From Pleurotus ostreatus/Saccharomyces cerevisiae fusant (lineage: Eukaryota; Opisthokonta), in contig JAMQCK010000714.1 in assembly GCA_024196135.1 (NCBI GenBank), positions 1 through 17,194 on the forward strand: a DNA stretch of 17,194 nt. Direction: 5' to 3'. Both the position numbers and the translations under genes were made by a program. Each line of letters starts with the position of its first letter. Positions within the stretch are counted from its first letter, which is position 1. Positions 6,400-17,194 of the stretch are shown here, in pieces. The notes beneath the pieces are model-generated. The model had not been told where the DNA came from, made no database searches, and worked only from the letters and a program-made list of their open reading frames with translations.

Positions 6400-7469
6400 C
6401 ACAAGTCGCTTGAGGCACGCATGTTGAGTCTTGCACTTGTTCTTGCACCGGGAGGTCGGTGGGCAGAGAGAAGCAGCTCGAGAGTGCGAGTCGAAAGCTC
6501 AAATCGTGCTAGCGTCGCAGCGAGGTCCGTAGAGCGTCGGTAGTTCGTCTTGATGTCGAAAGTAGAACTCGTGGCCGAAGGCGTGTCTTGAGGATCGAAA
6601 AGCCAGATGACCTAAGGCCAACGGGCCTTTCCCACAAGGTGGGAAGGTCGGACGAGATCTTGAGAAAGACTAGAAGACGTTGGCGAAAGGTCGAGGGTTT
6701 TGACGGAGAGCCTTGAGTAAGCTTGAGGTCGAAGAACAAAGTGCGATCGGACTTGACGCGCTCGCGGTCGGTGGTCGAATGGCGTCTCGTTCGCGAAGGA
6801 GTGGCGCCGACGAAAGAGAAAGCGCAGGCGTAAGAGCGTAGACGCAAGTAGAGACGCGAAGATCCTGATATATAATCAGTATGGAGAATGATGGGAGGGT
6901 GAGTGATCACGCACCTAGTGACAAGCCAGCGTCCAGGGTCAAGCGGCGTTGACGATCTACAGAAGCAATGAGGAGAAGCATGCGCGCACTAGCATTGCCA
7001 CACACCTTGAGAGCCACTTTTCGTCACAAATACCCGTCGACGAAAGCCTTGAGCGACCGGTAAAGCCAGGCGCCTATCCGCCACAAAGTGGCGGCCGTGA
7101 AAGAGAACGCGTCGAGGAGCGGTGTTGAGGCGAGCTTGAGGAGTTGTAGGTAGGTGGCATGTGGGTAGACTATAGTAGGAGACACGATGGTGCAAGACAC
7201 GAGGAGGAGCAAGAACGGTAACGAGCAAACGACGCGGGGGACGATGTCAGGCGCAGTGGACACCGCGACGATCGCAAGCCGCTCGTCGTGTATAGTAGAG
7301 CGCAAAGAGGAAGAGAGAAGAAGAGAAGCAAGGGAGAGACACGCCCTGCGACGCGCTCATCACTCGGGGGAGGTGATGGGGGAAGAAGGGAAGATGGGAG
7401 ATGGGGGGATCAAGCGAAGACCCTGGCCTTTTGTACCCCGCCGGTCCGATCAATAGAAGACACGAGCTA
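6400..7469. other. Noncoding stretch upstream of the ribozyme array
   Basis: No gene was recognised. The plus strand is purine-rich with a GA tract near 7305-7340. Notable points are an orphan two-hairpin motif at 6616-6647 resembling the ribozyme leaders, an AT-rich palindrome at 6865-6879, and a CCGCCAC/GTGGCGG hairpin at 7078-7094. A hydrophobic minus-strand frame (about 7024-7356) has no ATG. This stretch probably contains older, decayed parts of the same repeat. Confidence 0.5.
6616..6647 (-). other. Orphan leader-like hairpin pair
   Basis: GGCC-AAC-GGCC is followed by CCTTTCCCAC/GTGGGAAGG (one bulged base). The order and spacing resemble the leader hairpins before ribozymes 1, 3 and 4, but no ribozyme core is present on its 3' side on the minus strand. 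Confidence 0.4.
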
Positions 7470-7479
7470 GTCACGTGAC
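7470..7479. promoter_or_regulatory. Palindromic E-box GTCACGTGAC
   Basis: A perfect 10-bp palindrome with the CACGTG core used by fungal bHLH factors. It lies between the repeat region and the 3' end of the sirtuin gene; no gene that it would control is evident. Confidence 0.3.
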
Positions 7480-7981
7480 CCCGTCTTTGACCAAAACACG
7501 AGGCGACACAAACGCCGGGCTAGATTGCGTAACAATGAAGAGAACCTGAAAGAAGGCGCGCAGGCCAGCTGCGGGCGGTGCCATTGCGGTGTGGCATGGT
7601 GGTCAAGGCCAACCCTCGGCGTCCATGAGTGGAACCAAATGCGGCAGGCTCCGCGTATTTTGGTTCCGCTTCGGAGTTATTTCAATTACAGGCGCTCTCA
7701 AAGGCTCTCAATGGCCATTGTCTGGCGCTCTTCTTCGGTATATGTACCTGACAACGCGCTACGCGGCTGGTCTTCGCACTAAGAATGGATATTTGGTGGT
7801 CGCCTCCAGGCGTGCTGGCCTGCCAGCATCTTCACACGCGCAGCAATGCTGTCGTCGTGATCAATCGCCCAAAACAGGCGCGAGATAAACAGAACAGCTG
7901 CTCGCCGCTCAAGATACAACGTCAAGTACAACAAAGATACAGTAGATGGCTACATACTATACAGGTACGGGGACCGGGCTC
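7480..7981. other. Intergenic, nothing recognised
   Basis: Short open frames only, none with recognisable protein features. The right edge (about 7930-7981) should be the 3' UTR of the minus-strand sirtuin gene. Confidence 0.5.
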
Positions 7982-9700
<1,719 letters not shown>

Positions 9701-10038
9701 GGTGGCTAGGGCTGAGTACTGGGAATCACGATAGGTAGGGCAGGTCCAGAGAGCTGTAAGGACGCCGTAGATAGCGACGCTGGCAAGCAGTGCAAGCTGC
9801 AGTGAAGTCCGAGTGTAACATGACTGATCTGGACAAGTCCTTCATCACTTCACGTCGACGTCATACTCGTACGCGCCCGAACGGTCCGAGGACAAGGCTT
9901 GGTTGCATGTTCGTCTGCCCTCTTGGGGTTCCATAGATTCATGACCATACTAGTACATATACTGTACTTATGCGAGTCCAAAGCGTGCTACAAAGTCCGA
10001 TATCCTCATGTTCATCTTCGCCTGCTCGAAAGCCAAAC
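9701..10038. other. Intergenic between sirtuin promoter and ABC transporter 3' end
   Basis: It should hold the sirtuin promoter and 5' UTR (right to left) and the transporter's 3' UTR. No clear TATA box or motif was identified. Confidence 0.5.
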
Positions 10039-13000
10039 TCATCTCCTCTCCCGAACCTTCAACCACACGACCATGACTGCAGCGATCCCAAAACCAGCGA
10101 TGAACGCGAATAGCACCAGAACGTCCCTATAGTACGCGTTCTGTTTGAAGCCGAAGAGCTGGTGATGAGGAAAGGGATCAGCTCTAGTAACAAAGTTGAA
10201 AGGAGGGCAAGGCTCACCATCTCCATAATCAAGCTCGCAGACACATTCACCGGTACGCCTTCCAGCGTGTCCTCAATCATCAGCCCTGCGCCGACCTCGT
10301 TGACCGAGAGCGCTTCGAGGCAGTACTTGAGCGGGCAGAGCCATTGCAGCCAGCGCAGCACGGGCGGTATTGAGGTGAGGTGGACGAAGAAGCCGGCGAA
10401 CTGGATGAGAGCGTTAGTCGGGACAAAGATATCGCCAATGGTGAGACTCACTGTCATCTGATATAACGCCGACAACGCGGACAGGAGGATGGCGACGCCT
10501 CCGTTCTCGAACAGCGTGCCGAGGAAGAAGTTCTGCGCGGAAAGGTCAATCCGAGGAAACAAGTACAAGAAGCATATGTGTACCCAGAGCGTGATAGCGA
10601 GCGTATATAAAACGAGGATGAAGAGGTACTTGAAGAAGTGCGCTGCATCGTCCGCAAGGCCAGCCATCCAGTATGTTCTGCACGTGAATCGCATCAATTT
10701 TGACGGACGGAGCAGGCGAGGCATTTATCACTTACATAGTAGAGACGATGATCGTCGGCAACAAACGTAGTGGCACCACATCAAAGAGAATGCGCGTCGC
10801 CAACCACGCAGTAGGACTGTCCAAAAGGTCAATTGAGCCTTCGTGCAACATCAATTCCCTCTGACTGACCTATAGAACCCACTTGACCGCTCGCGCAAGA
10901 AGAGCTCACGCGCTTGAACCACGTTGAACAGGGCGCTAAGCGAGGAAAACGCAATCAGTGCGCCCTGGTGAAAAGTCAGAACAACGATGGTAGTCCGAGG
11001 CAACATGACACCGACCACGAAGAACAAGCAACCGACGCGAGATTGGAAGCCAGCGATGCTTTGGTCTGTGTGATAGTATAGACCACCTAACGATGCCCTT
11101 CAGCACAGCTCCAGCCTGCAGAACCCGAGATCGTGCATACCGCAGAAGACGCCGAGCACTGAGGCAATACCGATGTGAGCAAGGCAAAGGGTCTTGTCTC
11201 TGGAGGGGACCAAGTCAGAAAGCAATCTAAGAAAACAAGAACAGCGTACCTCCGCAAAATCTTCCACTCCCGGCCGGACAGCACCTCAATCTGCGTCAAA
11301 AACGTCGTCGCATAGCCCACGCGCAGCGGTGACCACGACGGCGACCAGCGTCTCCATCCCCTTGCCGGCCTCGAGTTCCAATGGGTGGAATGTTTGTGCC
11401 CCTTAGCGAGCATCTCCACATCGTCCGCGCTCGTCTTCTCCGAGATCGCCTGGTCCGACGCTGACGCGCCTCTCGCGAACGATGATCCCTCTTTTTGATA
11501 GGCCGCACCCCTCTGGAACAGCCCCGCCGGCGCATCACTCGCGATCTCCAACAGATAATCCGCCACATTATACCCCTCCGGATACTCCCCAACCCCCTCC
11601 CTCCCCCTAAAGTAATCCACCGGCCCAAACCGCCCATGCCCCGCATACAGCGCATTCCCATGCGCCAACAGCACCACCCCGTCGAACGCGTGGTACAGCT
11701 GGCTGCTCGGCTGGTGTATGCTCGCCACCACCGCCGTCGGGCGCGCGGGGTCGTGCGCGATATCCCGGAGGACATTGGCGATGCGCGCCGCGGACACGCT
11801 GTCCAGCCCGCTCGTCGGCTCGTCGAGGATGAGCACGTCTGGGCAGCCGACGAGCTCGAGGCCGATGGACACGCGGCGCATCTCGCCGCCCGAGATCCCG
11901 CGCGTGCGCGTGCCGCCGATGCGGGTGGCGGCGACGTTGGCGAGGCCGAGGCGCTCGATGAGCGCGTCGACGCGGGCGGCTTTGTCGGTATCGGGGAGCG
12001 CTTCAGGGAGCCGGAGGCGCGCGGCGAAGAGGAGGGCCTCGCGGACGGTGAGCATGGAGGGGAGGACGTCCTGCTGGGGGACGAAGCCGATGCGCGGGCG
12101 GCGGGTATTACTGTCTTGGGTGCCGGTGTAGGTGACGCTGCCGGCGATGTCGCCGGATTTGCTTTTGCCGGCGAGGATTTCAACGAGGGTGGTCTTTCCG
12201 GCGCCGCTGGGGCCGAGGATGGCGACGATTTGGCCTGGGCGGACGGCGCCTGTGACATCGTCGAGGACGGTCTTGTCGCCGGCGACGGTGTAGGTGAGGT
12301 TCCGCCATTCGATGCCTACGCCTCCGTTGCCGAGGTCGACATGTCCTGTGCGACGTGCTCGGCGCTGCTTCAGGCATCCGAAGACGATGAATAGGATGAC
12401 GAGCCCAACGAGCGCCCCGACGACGGCCAGGCCTGCGATGACTCCAGCGCTGAGTGAGCTACCAGGGTCTTCGTCAGATGAAGACGAATCGGTAGCATTG
12501 TCGAGAACATATTGCCGAACGCATTCACCAAAGCGACATCCGCTGAGCGATAGGCCGTCCGCGCCGAAGAGGCTGGTGAGCATGCTCTGCTTGAACGAGC
12601 ACGCAGCCTGGCCTGACGAGTCTGGTGTCTCGCAATCGATGTCGAGTTCACCGCTGAGCCCATTGATGACCTGCGTAATATCCGATATGGACACCCCGCC
12701 GCAGAAACTGGTGTTCGCGCGGCAAGTACATTGCAAGTTCTGGCAACTCCAGTCCGCCTTGTTCGTGCTGTTGTCGAAGTCCTGCGTGCACGGGTCTGCC
12801 GTACAGTAGAACTGCTCGACCCCGTCGTATATGAGCTGCGCGTACACGCTCATAGACGCGCCGAAGGAGGTGACGTTGGGAAGCGGAGAGAGCGACGGGT
12901 CTAGAGTGCGCATGATGTTCAGTGTGGAAGACAGCGGGAAGATGGCCTGCAAGGTGGGGTTCTGCGGGAGGCCGTGAGGGAGGGAACGAGTGCGCAGTGA

Positions 13001-13442
13001 ATTCAAGGAAGCGCACCTTAACGTCACAGCTCATCTGGCTGGAGGCGTAGACGCGGGGCTCCGTGTTGCACACGAGGGTGTTATTTTGGATGGACGAGGT
13101 CGTGTCGCCAAGGGAAGACGAAGAGGATGAGGAGGCGCCATCCCAAGCCTGACAGGCGCTCGATGTCTGACAGACGTTGCACCCTCTACCCGTCCACCCA
13201 TCCTCGCAAGAGCAGTCCGACGCGGTCAAGTTGGCGAATGCGCCAGATCGATGAGTCGTCATCGACCTCTGCGCACCGTCGAATATCGTCCCCCCGCACG
13301 CCATGTTCGAGCACGAGTCTCCGCCAAACCCGACCGGACAAGCACAAGACGAGCCGTTTTGGACCCCATAGTTCTCGCAGGTTTGCGCGGTGGTCAGAGC
13401 AGGAAAGAGGAGCACCAGCAAGGGCAGCGCGTACTTCCTCAT
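10039..13442 (-). CDS. ABCG (White/Adp1-type) half transporter with EGF-like ectodomain
   Basis: Eight exons join in frame to 1007 aa: 13442-13017, 12961-11250, 11199-11141, 11086-10870, 10816-10736, 10677-10452, 10400-10218, 10158-10039. The seven introns are 50-59 nt. The start is the ATG that begins a clear signal peptide (MRKYALPLLVLLFPALTTAQ). Residues about 21-110 are Cys-rich with EGF-like CxCPxGFxGDxC and CSCEDGWTGRGC motifs; a Ser run follows. A membrane segment lies near 311-339. The nucleotide-binding domain has Walker A GPSGAGKT (392-399), signature SGGE (499-502), Walker B LILDEP (Asp522, Glu523) and H-loop His558. The six-helix ABC2 membrane domain is C-terminal, with PTAWLATRILFDVVPLR and LRWLQWLCPLKYCLEALSVN typical of the Adp1 family. 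Substrate is unknown in this family. One NBD and one TMD imply it works as a dimer. Confidence 0.95.
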
Positions 13443-13575
13443 GGTGGGAGGAAGCAAGCTTGGGAGCGGATGCCCTTCATTCTGGGCTGATAGGATGTCG
13501 GCAGTGGTCAGACGTCTGCCAGACAGAAGTCTCGCGATCAACGTCCACGGGCCACGTGCGCAGCTGCCTGGGTCG

Positions 13576-13582
13576 CTCTATA
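13576..13582 (-). promoter_or_regulatory. TATA-like element of the ABC transporter gene
   Basis: The minus strand reads TATAGAG about 135 bp upstream of the transporter ATG, a sensible distance for a core promoter with a 100-nt leader. A CACGTG core lies between it and the ATG. Confidence 0.35.
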
Positions 13583-13639
13583 CCCGCCCACGTCGAGGAC
13601 AGGGACCAAGCCCGGAAAGAATTGGACGACAAAAGGACA

Positions 13640-14120
13640 CTACAGTGGCAGCATCAAGACGCGTCGAAAGTCTGTGATGCAGTCTGTGAGTGAATGAGTG
13701 CCGCGACGGGCGATGAAGATATTGATGACACCACTCACCATCGAACAAGGGCGGACTTCTGAGAGACGCGCTGTAGAAGTCAAACTGCGTGTATTCGTCT
13801 GTTTCTCTGACTCGCAGAGAACCCGAGAGAGGCCGCGAGATTGACAGAGGAAGGTCATCGCCAGATATAGATATTCTGTCAGACCAGCAGAACTGCCGAT
13901 GCCAATATCCATGAAAGCGCTGGCCAGATGACAACGACAAGGGGTCAGAGAATGCATTCCTATCGGCTACTACACACCAGTCGGATACATCAGCCACCGC
14001 AAGATTTATGGGCACGCGAGGGCGCCTCGTAGCGTATGTAAGGAACCACGCTGCTGGGCCTTTTCTGCTACAGACCCAGAAGCGATAGTAGTCTCAGCGT
14101 CCACAAGGAAGTACCGCCAG
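13640..14120 (-). CDS. Possible small spliced gene, unrecognised
   Basis: A textbook intron is visible on the minus strand at 13684-13738 (55 nt; donor GTGAGTGG, acceptor CTCACAG), the same size as introns in the adjacent genes. Joining across it gives an open frame ending at a TAG at 13640-13642 (last residues CITDFRRVLMLPL). Upstream the frame stays open to about 14100 (FWVCSRKGPAAWFLTYATRR...) without an ATG, so at least one more exon or a wrong frame is implied. The intron could alternatively belong to a 5' UTR of the ABC transporter, although a TATA-like element sits closer to that gene. No family recognised; boundaries are approximate. Confidence 0.25.
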
Positions 14121-14362
14121 CGTCTGGACCTCTCCGGTAAGCAGCCCACCATCGCGTATAATGTCGCCATATTCAAGCGAGCGTCCAAAGCGACGTGGAT
14201 GAGAACAAGTCACTCCCGGCGAGCGCCGAGGCGCCATATCGGCGCGTCGGGCCGGAGCTCGGATCGCAACATGTCACCCATCCCCTGCGGCCCGGCTTGC
14301 CTTTACTCAGCCACCGTCCGCGACTCTCCTTGCCCTCTCCTCGTTCCTCAGACTCTCCAACC

Positions 14363-14718
14363 ATGTTCGAGAAGGTGCGCTGCGGATAGCTTGCGATGGG
14401 GACGAGACTGAACGAAGTCGATTTAGCTGACTTCTTGGTGGTCCCCGGCCCCTGCGCCTGCCCCACCAGCGAAGTTCGATCCGACGGACCCCAAGCAGAA
14501 CCCCTTGAACCCGCAGGGGCTGAAGCCGTGCGTGTCCTCCCCATCTCTTATCGTTATTCTGGCTCACGCCCAAGCCCTTCAGATGCTGCGCCTGCCCGCA
14601 GACCAAGCGCGCTCGGGACGACTGCTTCCTCGCGAACGGCGCCGAGGCGGACGAGAAGTGCAAGGAGCTCGTCGCGAGCCACGTCGCCTGCATGCGTGGG
14701 CTCGGCTTCAACATCTAA
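14363..14718 (+). CDS. cox17: COX17, mitochondrial copper chaperone for cytochrome c oxidase
   Basis: Three exons join to 82 aa: 14363-14374 (only MFEK), 14427-14527 and 14583-14718, with introns of 52 and 55 nt. The donor at 14528 (GTGCGT) is chosen because it alone yields KPCCACPQTKRARDDC across the junction. The protein has the KPCCxC copper site (Cys39, Cys40, Cys42) and the twin CX9C pairs Cys42/Cys52 and Cys64/Cys74 of Cox17, and ends RGLGFNI. Length is normal for the family (about 60-80 aa). Residues 5-37 are Pro/Ala-rich then a KFDPTDPKQNPLNPQGLKP linker, common in basidiomycete members. It acts in the mitochondrial intermembrane space, passing Cu(I) to Sco1 and Cox11 for oxidase assembly. 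It is transcribed away from the upstream region shared with the ABC gene. Confidence 0.93.
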
Positions 14719-14934
14719 TCCACTAAATCCCCACCATGTATCGGCAGGGGATCGCCTCTAGACTGGTGTAATTTATATTCGAGTCTGTAAAGCGATGCCA
14801 TAATCTCAACCTCCCCTCATCACTTTACTGCCTCTGATTCAGAGTCTGATGTCCCTCATCAAGTCGGGCCTAGCAGACCTGCACGCCTCGAATGAAGTTC
14901 AAGGTATGTACTGATCTCTGTATCCAGACCACAT
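14719..14934. other. Convergent 3' ends of COX17 and F-box gene
   Basis: 216 bp separate the two stop codons. No additional gene is visible; it should contain both 3' UTRs. Confidence 0.5.
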
Positions 14935-16392
14935 CTATGGCACAGGAAACTCCATCCCCCTTGGCTCCTCAAAGAGCCTCGGCACCGGCCAGTCCCCCAC
15001 CATATGCCCGTCCGGTACCATGTCGCTATCGAACGTCTTCAACGTCCTCGACCCCTCCGGATCCACCGCCCTCCTCTCCAACATATGCCGCACGAAGTGC
15101 CCAATCAACACATTCTTCTTCCACTGCTCCCCAAACACAATCGACAGCGACCTCAGCTCCGGCATCGTCTTGAATCGCCGCCCAAGCCGCTTCGGGTCCC
15201 TGGGGTGCCTCTCCCGGTGCATGAACTTGCCGACGATCCGGACGTGCTCGTTCTGCGCGGTCTGCGTGTGGAAGTCGAGCGCGAGGGAGGTGACGGTGGG
15301 GAACAAAGCCAGGCAGGGGTGGATGCTCAGCCCGTTCGCGGCCATCCCGCGGAGGTACATGGTGCGCAGGTGCGGCATGCCGCCCGAGCGGCGCACCAGC
15401 AGCGCGAGCGCGGCCTGCTCCTGCGGGTGCACGCACCCCCAGCCCGCGCACAGGGTGAGCGTGTGGATGGCGGGCGCGGCGAGGTAGCGCGGGGCGACCG
15501 CTATGGCGCCGCGCGCGAGGTAGAGCTCCTGCAGGGCGGGGAGCGTCGCGTGCGGGCCGAGCCACTCGCCGAAGCTCATGACGTCGATGGCGAGGTGGGT
15601 GAGGGTGCGGGAGGACGCGCGCACGGCATGGGCGCAGGCGCCGAAGGTGCCCGAGGGTGTGGTGAGGCGGTCGAGGAAGGAGAGGCGGGCGAGGGTCCAA
15701 GCGGGGGGGATGGTGAAGGAGGCGGGCCGGTGCTCCAGGGAGACGGTGAGGGCCTCGAGGGCGGGCGCGTCGGCGAAGAAGGCGGTGGGGACGTCTGCGA
15801 TGGATTCTGGCGCGCTTGGATTGGCGGGGGTTTCTTCCAGTAGTCCAAGCGATAGCTGTGTGAGAAGGGGGCACGATAAAGGCTGCCCTGCATACGCCCC
15901 GCGCGGGATCGCATCCAGCTTGACCTTCGCCCAACGGTGCGACTGAGCACACAGTAGTGCCCATGCCTCGGGATCCCACGCGAGCCTCGGCCAGACATCC
16001 GACTCAGCAAACGGATTGGGGTCGATGGTGAAGTCCAGCGTGATCGTCAGCGGCCGCGCGCTCGAGGACGAGCGCTCGAGATACGCTGCCACGACCTGCC
16101 CCCAGTCTTTCGGGGAGTGCTCGATGTGCACGCGGATGTCCGCCCAGAGGTGGGACATGCATGAGTGTGCTACGGCGCGCCAGTGAGAGGATACTTGCGT
16201 GAAGGGAAGAACGACGCGGCCGGCGTAGTGGGGATACCAGGAAGGCGGTACAGTGAGGTCAAAGATGTCGGCGAGGAGCTCGGGAGGGAAGAGGTGAAGT
16301 GGGGTCGAAGGATTCGTGGAAGGTAATGTATTGTCAGAAGGAGGCAGAATCTTGGTTGGTGTTAAGTCCTCAGTCAATGAAGGGGTACTCAT
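14935..16392 (-). CDS. F-box-like domain protein with LRR-like C-terminus
   Basis: A single exon of 485 aa from the ATG at 16392 to a TGA at 14935. Residues about 32-88 form an F-box-like domain (LHLFPPELLADIFDLTVPPS, then FTQVSSHWRAVAHSCMSHLW), the same arrangement as in the gene at 1227-2961, though the two proteins are otherwise divergent. The rest has irregular leucine-rich segments (PALEALTVSLEHRP, LPALQELYLARG, MPHLRTMYLRGMAANGL). As for related fungal proteins, an SCF ubiquitin-ligase adaptor role with unknown target is expected. The interior of the gene (15250-15800) is very GC-rich, producing long spurious open frames on both strands. Confidence 0.88.
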   Translation of the reverse strand: MSTPSLTEDLTPTKILPPSDNTLPSTNPSTPLHLFPPELLADIFDLTVPPSWYPHYAGRVVLPFTQVSSHWRAVAHSCMSHLWADIRVHIEHSPKDWGQVVAAYLERSSSSARPLTITLDFTIDPNPFAESDVWPRLAWDPEAWALLCAQSHRWAKVKLDAIPRGAYAGQPLSCPLLTQLSLGLLEETPANPSAPESIADVPTAFFADAPALEALTVSLEHRPASFTIPPAWTLARLSFLDRLTTPSGTFGACAHAVRASSRTLTHLAIDVMSFGEWLGPHATLPALQELYLARGAIAVAPRYLAAPAIHTLTLCAGWGCVHPQEQAALALLVRRSGGMPHLRTMYLRGMAANGLSIHPCLALFPTVTSLALDFHTQTAQNEHVRIVGKFMHRERHPRDPKRLGRRFKTMPELRSLSIVFGEQWKKNVLIGHFVRHMLERRAVDPEGSRTLKTFDSDMVPDGHMVGDWPVPRLFEEPRGMEFPVP

Positions 16393-16949
16393 GCTGTGTC
16401 AGACAAGCAGGGAGTGCGCAAGCCCGTACGTTCCCTGCATCAGCTAGTTATCAACGGAGCGGCAAATACCGAGTCAGAGGTCTTCAGCCAGTGGACTGTA
16501 CTGGACTGGAATTACCTACAGAGCAGGTTGTTCGGTTAATGAGCGCAATGCTCAGCAAGCTCAAAGGCCGCTGCAGTAGGAGCTGATAATCGTTGGTCGA
16601 TGAGGACGCTGATGCCGAGACGCGGCAGAGAACAATGGTTTCCACTTCAGGCAAGTCACGCACACGCCCGGGGATGGCGTAACTCGGCCAATGCCGGCGC
16701 TCTGATGTTGTGTCCTCCCATCATCATACTCGACCCTGGTCATAAACACCTTCGGCGTCAGCCGTCCAGACCTCAAACAATTGATTCGACTGATGACTTT
16801 ACCAACGTCTTCGACGAGGTCATCCTGCAATGGCTGCACTACTCCGCCGCATAACTCACTCCTTCTTGACGTTGGCTTGCCGCCTGCCTCCCATCGAGAC
16901 TTATGCGGAGGTTCAGTCTCGGACTCTCAAGCTAGAAGCTATACAATGA
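16393..16949. other. Upstream region of the F-box gene, weak coding signals
   Basis: Besides the presumed promoter of the F-box gene, a plus-strand frame runs from 16600 to 16854 (84 codons) and ends ...VILQWLHYSAA. A minus-strand frame overlaps it at 16561-16839 without an ATG. Neither is recognised and neither is called as a gene. Confidence 0.3.
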
Positions 16950-17165
16950 CTCTGGGGCGTCGGCGTAGCTCGTTTGACGCTGCTCCTTTATCTCGCCGGG
17001 TTAAATCCACCGCACATAGTCGCTGTCGAGGACACCACGCGCGCCACCGTGGACGAGTCCCATGCCCAAAAAATCCGCACTCTGGACGAATGGCGCTGGA
17101 TGGAATGGCTTCACTATGCTCACAAGCTCGTAATGGAACATTCCGCCGCTGATGGGTGGAAATGA
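16950..17165 (+). CDS. Possible terminal exon of an unrecognised gene
   Basis: The plus-strand frame from 16950 is open to a TGA at 17163-17165 and reads as plausible protein (LTLLLYLAGLNPPHIVAVED, then TLDEWRWMEWLHYAHKL and a stop after AADGWK). There is no upstream in-frame ATG (a TGA sits at 16947), so it would need an upstream exon; a possible acceptor TAG lies at 16965-16967. The end resembles the end of the 16600-16854 frame (QWLHY versus EWLHY). Family unknown; this could also be a pseudogene fragment. Confidence 0.25.
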   Translation, partial: LWGVGVARLTLLLYLAGLNPPHIVAVEDTTRATVDESHAQKIRTLDEWRWMEWLHYAHKLVMEHSAADGWK

Positions 17166-17194
17166 ACGTATGACACCACGACAAGAACGGGCCC

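Noticed and set aside
7024..7305. Hydrophobic minus-strand frame of about 93 codons
   Set aside because: There is no ATG in the whole open frame and no convincing splice acceptor was found.
11495..12394. 299-codon plus-strand frame
   Set aside because: It is the antisense shadow of the GC-rich ABC transporter exon carrying the Walker motifs.
15004..15979. Long open frames on both strands inside the second F-box gene
   Set aside because: They have low-complexity Arg/Gly/Ala/Pro composition caused by high GC, without domains; the 14935-16392 frame carries the F-box.

Overview
The window is nuclear DNA from a filamentous basidiomycete, most likely an agaricomycete. The evidence is GC-rich coding sequence, many spliceosomal introns of about 48-59 nt with GTRNGY donors and YAG acceptors, F-box-like/LRR genes of the kind expanded in mushroom-forming fungi, and an Adp1-type ABCG transporter. 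No species can be named from the sequence alone.

Layout. 58-1164 (+) is an unrecognised ORF. 1227-2961 (-) is a two-exon F-box-like gene convergent with it, with a TATA box at 3011-3020. 3528-6388 is an unusual noncoding repeat array. About 6400-7980 has no recognisable gene. 7982-9700 (-) is a seven-exon sirtuin (Sir2/Hst2 type) with two micro-exons of 8 and 10 nt. 10039-13442 (-) is an eight-exon Adp1-like ABCG transporter with an EGF-like extracellular region. 13640 to about 14120 (-) shows a well-formed intron of an unknown transcript. 14363-14718 (+) is a three-exon COX17 copper chaperone that is easy to miss. 14935-16392 (-) is a second F-box-like gene. 16393-17194 holds only weak coding signals.

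The most striking content is the array at 3528-6388. Five copies of a structured element lie on the minus strand. Each has the nested double-pseudoknot order of the HDV-like self-cleaving ribozyme fold: P1 of 7 bp, P2 of 6-7 bp, P3 of 3 bp, a 7-nt L3 of form TCANCGY, a P1.1 of two pairs, a P4 hairpin, and a J4/2 of GCCAA carrying the expected catalytic C. Stems change by compensatory substitution between copies. On the same strand the units also carry small conserved introns in fixed order: intron A, then leader hairpins, ribozyme, then intron B of exactly 51 nt in three copies. No reverse transcriptase or other protein is seen in the array. It therefore looks like a tandem, spliced, ribozyme-bearing noncoding element. 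That interpretation is inference from structure; no expression or cleavage data are available here.

The protein-coding genes are otherwise ordinary housekeeping or accessory genes (deacylase, transporter, mitochondrial copper chaperone, ubiquitin-ligase adaptors) and show no sign of forming one pathway.
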